Shown: positions 10,022-18,323 of the stretch, one piece after another
Layout: each line of letters begins with the position of its first letter
Position numbering within the stretch: position 1 is the stretch's first letter
Origin: Adiantum capillus-veneris
Taxonomy: Eukaryota; Streptophyta; Polypodiopsida; Polypodiales; Pteridaceae
Length of the DNA stretch: 64,000 nt
Direction: 5' to 3'
NCBI GenBank assembly: GCA_014529385.2
Contig: CM043953.1
Coordinates: 63,502,372-63,566,371 of the forward strand
Position numbers and translations under genes: made by a program
The notes under the pieces: model-generated
Told to the model about the DNA's origin: nothing
Seen by the model: the letters and a program-made list of their open reading frames with translations, nothing else
Database searches by the model: none

Positions 10022-10309
10022 TGAAAGCGCAGAGCAGAGGGTACCGGTAGGCGCGCGTAGCGATGTAGTGCAGGATTGGGGCAAGAAGTAGGAGGCGGAG
10101 TGTAGCAGATTGGAAGCGCTAGGGATCGAAGCAAGGAGAGAGAGAGAGAGAGAGAGCTCACGTTTTTTAGGAAAACTAAGTGAGTTTTGGGTTTTCCGAC
10201 TTTTATCATAAATGACTTTAAAAAAATGTGTCCAGGTTCACATTGAACCTGGACAAAGTATAAATATAAGAATGTACAAAACGGGGTTATCTAAGCCTTT
10301 AACCCAACA
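10022..10309 (-). repeat. Copia-1 outer LTR (minus orientation)
   Basis: On the minus strand it begins TGTTGGGTTAAAGG and ends GCGCTTTCA (288 bp), giving proper TG...CA ends. It abuts the CTCGT target duplication at 10310-10314. A (GA)n stretch at 10136-10158 lies in the middle. Confidence 0.9.
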
Positions 10310-11531
10310 CTCGTGCCAGTGGACAGCACTCCCAAGCCCACAGCCTCCAATGGCCAATCTCAAGAGCTACACAGTCAAGATCTATGATGCAAGTCCTCCC
10401 ACAAATGCCCACAGCTCGGATCCTCTGAAAACAACACTTTGCCACCTGTACCTCGAAGAATAGGGAGGGTACAGTCTCTGAGCAAGCCCCAACTGCGTTG
10501 AGAACCTCCAAATGCATGAAGGCCCCCATCCATTTGGGCGCTGCTGACTCGAGAGGTGTGAGCCCCTCAGCTGGTACTGCCTCTGTGATGTACTAACATA
10601 TGTTGTTGGATGCTTTGAAGCTCCTCTGATAAGCCTGAAAACTGTAGCCAATCACCTAAAGTGCGTGTTGGACCCTCTACCATGGGACCCCAAGAAACAT
10701 GAGGCCTACTACCAACCAAGATGCCTCTCTGAGTGTCATCCATGGGGTTCCAAACAAGGAGAATACTACGCTCCTTGACAAAACCTGTCTGTGTCCTATG
10801 TATGATGCTCTCTGGAAGTGGCTAAATCCTCAAACTCAGAGCCTTCGCGAGAATTTTGTAGGCTGAGTTGAGGATGGTGATGAGCCACCACTGTCGAATC
10901 TCATCGAAGGAGCCACCCTCCTTGGGAATGAGGTAAATCATGCCTTCACTCATGCTGCCAGGCATCTCTCCTATGTGTAGGATGTACTGAAAAGCGTTAC
11001 AGAGATCTGAGCCAAGCAAGTCCCAGTACTCTAAGAAAAACTAGGAGTCAAACCATCCTCACCTGGACAACTACCACAGGGAAGTGCTCTGAGGGCCGCG
11101 TGGAGCTCCTCTAACTAAAGAGGCAGCTCAAGCCTCTCGCACATCTCCTCAATCACAAGACAAGGCATATGTACCCACACCTGCTCTCTGCATGCATCCT
11201 GACTCTGTAGCTGAGGCTTTGCTGACAGTAGGTCACGGTTAAAATCGGTGACAACTGCACGCATGTCCTTTGGTTCTGAAACAACTGACTCATCAGGCCT
11301 TATCAATTGGCTGACCCTGGCATGCACGTCGGGGCCCCACTGTCTCAAAGAAAGCCCCTGTCACTCTTTCACCCACCTGAGTCCACTGAGATGCCTGTCG
11401 ATGAAAAGCAAACTCCTGGCGCCTCCTCTCTACTGGCAAGCTCCTGGCGAGCCTGCTACAAATTCTCCTCCAGCCAAGGATTGTTTGGATGCTCCTCCTG
11501 CATCCTCTGCAAGGAAGCAACACCCCGTCTG
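10310..11531 (-). mobile_element. LINE-1 piece b: RT region with palm deleted
   Basis: Minus-strand LINE sequence resuming exactly where copia-1 ends. Reading on the minus strand from 11531: the linker FAFHRQASQWTQVGERVTGAFF, then CREQVWVHMPCLV, then RT fingers AFQYILHIGEMPGSMSEGMIYLIPKEGG and ITILNSAYKILAKALSLRI. Near 10740-10790 it jumps to the far side of the RT. Relative to LINE-2 about 1.1 kb is missing, including the FADD catalytic box. The remainder is the post-RT region (WLTPLESAAPKWMGAF-like). It ends at the solo LTR start (11532), with GTCTG as left flank. Confidence 0.9.
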
Positions 11532-11950
11532 TGTAAGGTGCAGCGGAAGCCTCAATGTCGAACTTTGCTCAAGATGAATGCTCCGAACTCTGCTCAAGGA
11601 TTCCTTTTACTTACGGAAGGGAGAGCCTTCCGTTCTTTAATGAGAGAGTGCAAGTGATCACAAACAAAGTGGATAAACACTGTGAATGAAGGTGTTGACA
11701 CTGAGAGATAGAGAAAGAAGAGAATACGACACCGGAAAGTTGTAAAACCCTCCTCCAAGGGTCCCTCTCTCGATGGCGAGAGAGGTCTACGCTATTGATT
11801 GCACAAATCTGGTACAAGTGTAGATACGAAGCCAAGTGATCCTAATGCGGGAAATTGAATGCGTCAAGGATGACGGTGACGACAACAACGACCTCTATCT
11901 GCTGCTGTGGCCTTGAATGCTGGAAACGCTGATCTCCTGCTGCTGAAACG

Positions 11951-12176
11951 TGTTGGAATTATGGGTGCAAAGAAACACACACAGCTTGGAGAAGACGAAG
12001 GAAGCTCAAGGCACACAATAGAGAGTGTATTACTTAGTGTACAATGGAAAGATAGATAGCCCTAGAGTGATGGGCGTATATACAATGCACGGGGGAAAGA
12101 CCTCCTAGAGAGGGAAATAATGCCCCGGCGGTTCTAGTGTGTTCACACACATCACTACCACATGTATATGGTAACA
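11951..12176 (-). repeat. Copia-2 3' LTR
   Basis: 226 bp, TGTTGGAATTATGGG...GTATATGGTAACA on the plus strand; the minus-strand sense starts TGTTACCATATACATG. The polypurine tract lies immediately to its right. Homologous to 16056-16282 throughout. Confidence 0.95.
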
Positions 12177-12188
12177 AATCCCCCCTGG
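12177..12188 (-). promoter_or_regulatory. Copia-2 polypurine tract
   Basis: On the minus strand CCAGGGGGGATT precedes the LTR start TGTTACC, the normal position for plus-strand priming. Confidence 0.8.
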
Positions 12189-12251
12189 AGTGATGCGGTG
12201 AACAACAGCTGACACATGAGTAAAGGGAAGAGCCGTGCCCTGAGGACATGA

Positions 12252-13026
12252 TCAGTATACAAAGGGGAGTAAGCCCAAAGCTTTGTGAAAAGCTTCGAGC
12301 TTCTCACGAGACAATGCCTTTGTGAAAAGATCTGAAAGGTTGTCCTGCGTTGACACATAAGCTGATCTCTCCTACGGAGAGCCTCTCCCTAACATAGTGG
12401 TAATGCACCTCAATGTGCTTTGTGCGAGCATGAAAAACTGAGTTCCTCGCAACTGCCAATGCGCTCTGACTATAAGTGTAAATAGTGTTGGCAGTGTCCT
12501 GTCCAACACCCAAATCAGCCATAAGATGTCTGAGCCATACACACTCAACCGTAGTTGTGAAGACTACCCTATACTCAGCTTCACAACTCGAAGTGGCCAC
12601 AATAGGTTGCTTCTTGCTCAACCATGAAATACATAAACTGTCAAGCATGAAACAAAACCCACTTGTGGACACTCGCGTGTCAAAACAACCAGCCCAATCT
12701 GAGTCCAAAAAAGCATGTAAGTATGGCGGAAATGATCCCCCCTTGGGATAAAACAAGCCAAGATATAAAGTGCCACTAAGATAGCGAAAAATCCTCTTGA
12801 CAGCCTGCCAATGCTTAGACCATGGGCTATGCATAAATCTGCTGACCTGTAAGACTGCAAACTGAATATCAGGCCTCGTGTTGCATACATAACTGAGGCA
12901 TCCAACAACAGTTTGGTAAAGAGTGATATCAGCAGGATCGCCAGCATCATGTAGACTCAACTTCAAACCTGTTTCCATAGGAGTAACAATAGGTTTGCAA
13001 TCCTCAAGTCGAATATTACATAGCAA
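12252..13026 (-). pseudogene. Copia-2 RNase H domain (broken)
   Basis: In frame with the RT upstream apart from a TAG at 13042-13044. Visible motifs are GCLSYVCNTRPDIQFAV, FLDSDWAGCFDTRVSTSGF, TSSCEAEYR and TKHIEVHYHYVRE. The usual D-N-Q-S-A box reads YSQSA, so one catalytic aspartate is tyrosine. A frameshift near 12345 moves the end to a frame with STQDNLSDLFTKALS, which stops at TGA 12252-12254. The domain would remove the RNA template during reverse transcription; this copy is inactive. Confidence 0.9.
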
Positions 13027-13044
13027 TGTCTCTATGTAACTTTT

Positions 13045-13914
13045 CTAACACAAGGCAATACCACCATCACACCGCTTAAACTGTATACCCAAGTAATGAT
13101 GCAACAGTCCCAAATCTTTCATCTTGAAAGTAGCATTCAAATCAGCCTTGAATTCAGCAATATGTCTCTCATTTGGTCCAATGATCAACAAATCATCTAC
13201 ATAAGAAACCACAATAAGAAGTACATCACCCTCACGCTTTACATACAGTGTGCTTTCTGTTGGACTATTACGAAAACCTTGTTTGACCGAATGAGTGTCA
13301 GCTTTCTCATACCAAGCACAAGGAGATTGCTTCAACCCATACAAAGCTTTATTACATCTACACACTTTGTCTTCTTGTCTTTTCTTGACAAAACCGCGAG
13401 GCTGCGTTACATAAACTTCCTCAAATATGTCACCATTCAAGAAAGCAGTAACAATGTCTGATTGATGTACATCCCAACCAAAATGAGCTGCCAATGAACA
13501 TAGAAAACGCACAGTAGTCATACGACAAGTGGGAGTAAAAGTCTCTTCATAATCTATGCCTTTTTGCTGTGCATAACACTTTGCAATAAGTCGAGCCTTA
13601 TGGCGATCGATATCACCATCCGGCTTGCGTTTCAACTTGTATACCCACTTTGTACCAATGGCCTTTTTGCCAAGAGGCAAATCACATAAAGTCCATGTGT
13701 CATTTTCTATAAGTGCATCATATTCTAATTGCATGGCAACCATCCAATTTTTTGAATGTTGTGCTTCATCAAAAGACAGAGGCTCCTCAACATCATGTAA
13801 GCTAGACACAGCCAAAGCATAACAATATGATGCATAAGATGCATAGCTAGAGCCTGAACGAGTACGACTAGACAAAGGTGCATCCAATTTACTGTCACGC
13901 AATGTATGCACCAG
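13045..13914 (-). pseudogene. Copia-2 reverse transcriptase
   Basis: An open RT frame of about 290 codons on the minus strand. It has WMVAMQLEYDALIENDTWTL, GTKWVYKLKRKPDGDIDRHK, ARLIAKCYAQQKGIDYEETF, SDIVTAFLNGDIFEEVYVTQ, ALYGLKQSPCAWYEK and the intact catalytic box YVDDLLIIG (about 13180-13210). It ends with MKDLGLLHHYLGIQF. This is the best-preserved copia RT in the window. It is closed by TGA at 13912-13914 upstream and TAG at 13042-13044 downstream, so it cannot be made as part of a full polyprotein. Confidence 0.93.
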
Positions 13915-14690
13915 TCATTTTGGCATACCTCTAGCCTGCTCGTTTTCAGCCCTTTCCTCATCAAGTACATGATGTACATATGCATCAGTAATAGTCTCAT
14001 CTGTAACATTTTCAAGAACCATCCTTTGGAAACTTAGAACGCTGCATTTTACCCAAAATACAGCCTTCACAAACATGTTTGACAGGTGCTTCAAGAGGCG
14101 GCAAAGAAGCAACCATATCAGATTTCTATAAACGCAGCAAACTCGTAAAATTCAAATGACGAAAACGTGCATGCCAAAGTTTTGCATCTGAAATAGCCCT
14201 TGAATCTGCAACTGCATTTGCAAAGTTTTGTCCACACTTGTCATACAAAGTGAGCTTATACAACCCACCGCACAAAGGCCCAGATGCAACACTTTCATCA
14301 CCAAAACTGAGATCATGAACTGTACATCTGTCATCCACAAATTTGACTACAAGTCAAAGTATAGCAAGTACAGATACAGACAAAAGATTCTTCTTGATCC
14401 CAGGTACATAAAGTGCATCAACAAGTGTGAAAGGACTGCCATTTGCAGCAGTAAGCACAATCTTTCCAACTCCCTGAACCGGATAAGAGGCATTATTGGC
14501 ACAGGCGACTGAAATCCCATGAGGGACAGCAGACTCGAGAGAGGTGAACAATTCAGATGTGAGGTAATGTGCTTTGTAGCACCACTGTCGAAATACCACA
14601 CATGTGAATCTGCAGCAACTGACACGTATGCATCATGGACAGCAGGATTGTAAGTGCACTTTGCACTAAAAGCCATAAACATCAGCATTA
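13915..14690 (-). pseudogene. Copia-2 protease and pre-integrase; integrase core deleted
   Basis: The minus strand shows the protease site WYFDSGATKHITS (about 14600) and the body ending VPGIKKNLLSVSVL. The GAG-pre-integrase zinc region follows (KLWHARFRHLNFTSLLRL, then CEGCILGKMQRSKF near 14050). After that the sequence passes directly to the acidic spacer (TDAYVHHVLDEERAENEQ) that normally follows integrase. No D-D-E core residues are present, so about 1 kb has been lost. Several frameshifts occur. Confidence 0.9.
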
Positions 14691-15684
14691 CAATCTCCTT
14701 TCACAAAAGACTCAACAATGGCTGCATTTGTAGTGGAACCAGCATTTGCAGTGGAAGTACTCTCTTTCTTCTTAACCTCTATGGTCTTCAACTTAGGGCA
14801 CTGTTTGATCAAGTGATCATTAGCTTTACAATAATGGCAATGCATCTTCTTTTTGTCCTTATCACCAGAATTGGCTGACGAAGTGCTGCCAGCAAAAGCA
14901 TTGGGAACAGAAGTTTTGCCACTCGCAGCAAAAACGTAAGAAGTGGCTGCATTACTGATACCACCCTTTCTTTGAGAAGCAATAAAAGCTTGCTCAACTG
15001 CACGCTGTCTAGTCCTATTTTTTTGGAAAGTGACTCTTGCAACTGCAATGTGCATAATGTATCAAACTTGAAAACTTCTAGATTTCCTTGGGTCATCAAT
15101 CTCCAAGTACTAGCAAAGGTCTGGTAAGAATCTAGTAAGGCATCAAGAACAGTCTGCACAAGGGAACTGTCTGAAATGACTTCACCTGCAGAAATAAGTT
15201 GCTCATTGATATCCTTGACACCAGCAAGAAAAGTGTCCATATCATCTTCCTCATACATAATCTTCGACTCCAGCTCTTTACACAGCAAAGCAATTTTAGC
15301 CTCATTGCGGCTTGCATAAAGACCTGCTAGAATATCCCAAGCCTGTTTTACAGATTTTGCTGAACGAACGTGAGGAACAATGGTGCGCTTCACAGACAAT
15401 GCAATCAATGCATGAGTCTGCGCATCCTTTATATCCCAACGAGATTGTTCTGCAGTAGGCAAAACAACTTTAATAGCAGCAATCCTTGCAGCAAAACCTG
15501 CAACATCCTCAACATCGCCTACATCCTCAGAACCAAGACGTACATCAATGCCCTGCACAATATTCCAGACGTCCTTTGACACAAGAACATGTTGCATCAT
15601 GTAAGCCTACATAGGGTAATTGTCCCCATCCAATCTGTCCTCAGCAACAAACATTTTGAACACATCTGTGTTATTATCAATCAT
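14691..15684 (-). pseudogene. Copia-2 gag with zinc knuckle (broken)
   Basis: Starts at the ATG ending at 15684 (MIDNNTDVFKMFVAEDRLDG). Codon 26 is TAG (15607-15609) in the context YPM*AYMMQHVL, where copia gags usually have tryptophan, so it is probably a TGG-to-TAG change. The gag core continues through DAQTHALIALSVK, SAKSVKQAWDIL and NEAKIALLCKELESKIMYEE. A frameshift near 15040 leads to the frame with the intact CCHC knuckle CHYCKANDHLIKQC (about 14800-14845). Function would be RNA packaging. Confidence 0.92.
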
Positions 15685-16041
15685 TGTAAATGTTGCACCT
15701 GATGTGAAAACTGTCCGAAAAGAGAAGAAACGAAGCGGGAACAACACGTGCTATATAGCACAAACCGTAGAACACTGTAAGGCACGTGTTATGCAGAAAA
15801 TTACACTGACAGAAATTCTGCACAAAATGACGAAATTGCCTGTGCAGACCTGCCTGTAGTGGAAACGGAGGCCGCAATAAGTCTGAATCAGAAATCTGAG
15901 CAGACTAAGCTCTTCGAGCTTTACGAGCCTACCCAAAATATTTGTCAATATTCGAATGCTCGCCAAACCTCATTGAAATCGAAGAAAGTGAGCAAGCGTG
16001 TGCTAGAGCAGCTGGCGACTAAGCCCAGGAGGACACAACCT

Positions 16042-16055
16042 GCTCTGATACTAAT
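16042..16055 (-). promoter_or_regulatory. Copia-2 primer-binding site
   Basis: The minus strand reads ATTAGTATCAGAGC directly after the LTR end ...CAACA; GTATCAGAGC matches the initiator tRNA-Met site. Confidence 0.85.
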
Positions 16056-16282
16056 TGTTGAAATTAGGGTTGCAGAGAAACACACACAGCTTGGAGAACA
16101 CGAAGGAAGCTCAAGGCACACAATAGAGAGTGTATTACTTAGTGTGCAATGGAAAGATAGATAGCCCTAGAGTGATGGGCATATATACAATGCACGCGAG
16201 AAAAAACCTCCTAAAGAGGGAAAAAATGCCCCGGCAGTCCTAGTGTGTTCAGACACATCACTACCACATGTATATGGTAACA
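16056..16282 (-). repeat. Copia-2 5' LTR
   Basis: 227 bp, TGTTGAAATTAGGG...GTATATGGTAACA on the plus strand, adjoining the primer site on its left and the AAACG duplication on its right. Confidence 0.95.
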
Positions 16283-16918
16283 AAACGATGATGTTATGCT
16301 GCTGAAACCGCTGGCTTACTGCTGCAAAAAACACTGAATATTGCTGTCTAAAAAACGTTGAATCTACTACATTGAAAACTTTGCCTACTGGTCGTGAAAA
16401 CGCTGGTCTTGCTGGTTCTGCAAACGCTACTGAGTGGGGCTGCTGGAGAGGGAAAAGGATGTTGAAAAGGCCAGGTGTATGGGCTGGTTTGCCTTGAGGG
16501 AAAAACGCCAAGTTCTTTAGGGATCTTGCTTGAGAAGTTTGCTGTTGAGCAATGCTCCTACTGCCTCTTCTGCCAAAAAGTGCTAGCTCTCGTTTCCTTA
16601 TATATTATCTTATACAAATTGCCCTACCCAGTTCCCAACAAAAGTCGCTTAAAAATAATAAGTGAAAAATGTCAAAAATAGGAAAAATAGGTTCAATGCA
16701 CTAGAAAATGCTCCTGATGGATTCTGATGGTAATGCTGATGATCGTGTTGTGTGCAACCAGAGGATATGCATGTACAAGTGCCTGGGAATGTACGGTCTG
16801 CGAACACACTCACAAAAGTGCCAGATCACTTCCTATTCTAGACTGACTTGACTAAACTGAACCCTGGTCATGTTGTAGCTTGTCCACGGACACATAGGGT
16901 TGGATGTGTCACGTGACA

Positions 16919-18323
16919 GTTGGAGACGCTGCTCTTCTCTCGCTACAACCAGGCGGGCCGCGTAGGCTCCTAGAGAAGTATTGAGCAAGTCCAAAGGCCA
17001 CTCTGTCAGCAGGAGAGTCCTGCAAGTCTAGGCCCTCTGTCCAAAGAGCCACCACTCGCTCTCTGAGTGCAGAGTCCAGCACTTAAGGATGCGAAGCATC
17101 GTGCTCCCCATACTCTGTCTATCTGTCACTGTAAGGATCACCAGTGTGGTCTGAAAAAGAGGTCCCAGCCAAAATGCAAACTTACCCACCTAAGTCACAA
17201 AAAAGGTCATTAACGTAGAAGCCATTTCTCCGAGATAGATTCACTTCTCCCACTATGCGGTCCAAACGAGAGAAGACCAGGCAATCTGGAGGCCTCACAA
17301 AGCTAGATTGCTACCCGCAGTCATACATAACCTCTCCCAAGCTGCCAACGCAACCCCATGCACAGGAGTATGGCTACCTTCAATCCTGTCAGAGGGATCC
17401 TCCAACATGTTGAAGTCACCCCCAATGCACCATTGCTCTGCCTACGACAGAGACTCTAAAATATGGGACCAAAACTTTGCACGTGTACTCGCCACATTGG
17501 GCGCGTAGATGTTCAGGAAGCCCATAAGGCAACCCTAAATCTGCATAGTAATCCACTGAGCCCTGCATGGCCCTCTGCCCACAATGGCCTACTGCAAAGA
17601 ATCCGCAATAGTCATACATACCCCACCCTGGATGCCTCCAGTTCCAAATGCGGTGGACCAAAACGTCTTATAGCGACCACTCAAAATCTGACCACACCGT
17701 CTAATCCGAATCTCACAAAGATGATGCTCCTCTAGCATAAGAATGTCAATCTCCCCACCCACAAGAGATCTCTAAAGCTCCTGTCACAGCCGACCCCGCT
17801 GACGCTGAAACTGGGGCCCTCCTAATCCTTGCACATTTCATGAGATGATCCTCACGGAGTAAGTGGGAAAAAACAGATGCTTCCACACCAGCCAACCTCG
17901 CTATCTTTGAGCTTAGTTTGGATGGGAAGTAATCCGCATCGGAACGACCTCTAGACAAGCGCGAAAGAGGTGACTGTCCCGCCAAAGCCCAAGCCAAGTG
18001 TTCAGCCCGAAGGGCTATATCCTCTGTCCAAGAATCCTCATGTACAAATACATAACTCGGAGGGCTCTGAGTGTCAGCAAACAAATGCACCACAATGTGC
18101 CTGCAACCCACTATATGTGGAGGCGTCACGCTGACCCTGTCTAGAGGCCAAAGTGTCTACACCAGATCTGTCACCCCTAAGTCCCCTACGTGGTGTGAGA
18201 ACTCAATAGCATGAGTCTGGAGCCAGTCAAGACTCTGTGTTCGGTCCACTCAGTGAGATCCCTACCGCACAACGGAAAGGAGAAACCCACCGCTATGGCC
18301 AAGGCCTCAATGCCTCTAGCTGC
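16919..18323 (-). mobile_element. LINE-1 piece c: endonuclease and ORF1 C-terminus
   Basis: The minus strand from 18323 reads the end of ORF1 (VGFSFPLCGRDLTEW; CRHIVVHLFADTQSPPSYVF; HEDSWTEDIALRAEHLAWAL; DADYFPSKLSSKIARLAG). It then enters the AP-type endonuclease at the start of ORF2, near 17850. The ORF2 initiation site, ATGAGGATC in LINE-2 and LINE-3, is GTGAGGATC here. The endonuclease is broken by frameshifts but aligns base by base with 23558-24508 of LINE-2. It ends on the left at the solo LTR and on the right at 18323, exactly where the gypsy LTR begins. Confidence 0.9.

Larger units (their letters stand above)
4345..10309. mobile_element. Copia-1: internally inverted LTR retrotransposon insertion
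   Basis: A 5,965-bp insertion in LINE-1 flanked by the perfect 5-bp duplication CTCGT (4340-4344 and 10310-10314). Both outer ends are LTR ends of one family in minus orientation: TGAAAGCGC on the left is the reverse complement of a ...GCGCTTTCA LTR end, and CCTTTAACCCAACA on the right is the reverse complement of a TGTTGGGTTAAAGG start. The gag-pol region inside (4599-8784) is in plus orientation and ends in its own plus-strand LTR. That LTR is followed by a primer-binding site, leader and palindrome running into the minus LTR. Order on the plus strand: truncated LTR(-), gag-pol(+), LTR(+), leader(+), hairpin array, leader(-), LTR(-). Termini and duplication show integrase-type insertion of an aberrant cDNA; later recombination is the alternative. 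Confidence 0.85.
11951..16282 (-). mobile_element. Copia-2: LTR retrotransposon without integrase core
   Basis: A 4.3-kb minus-strand Ty1/copia element with both LTRs (11951-12176 and 16056-16282) and a perfect 5-bp target duplication AAACG (11946-11950 and 16283-16287). The internal order on the minus strand is primer site, gag with zinc knuckle, protease, pre-integrase, RT, RNase H, polypurine tract. The integrase catalytic core is absent. By hand count the two LTRs differ at roughly 16-18 of about 226 positions, which suggests a moderately old insertion. It lies inside the family S solo LTR. Confidence 0.95.
11532..16918 (-). mobile_element. Solo LTR, family S, split by copia-2
   Basis: Begins TGTAAGGTGCAGCGG and ends TGTCACGTGACA; about 1.05 kb once copia-2 and one target duplication are removed. 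It is homologous to 62783-63986, which has the same ends, the shared GCTCAAGATGA..GCTCCGAACT block and degenerate GCTGAAAACGCT repeats. LINE-1 continues on both sides (GTCTG on the left, GTTGG on the right in place of a single GTCTG), so it is an LTR inserted alone in the LINE with a decayed 5-bp duplication. Minus orientation is inferred from the polypurine tract beside the 62783 copy. Confidence 0.8.

Noticed and set aside
10212-10463. Plus-strand frame crossing the copia-1/LINE-1 junction
   Set aside because: It spans an insertion boundary and is antisense to LINE-1.
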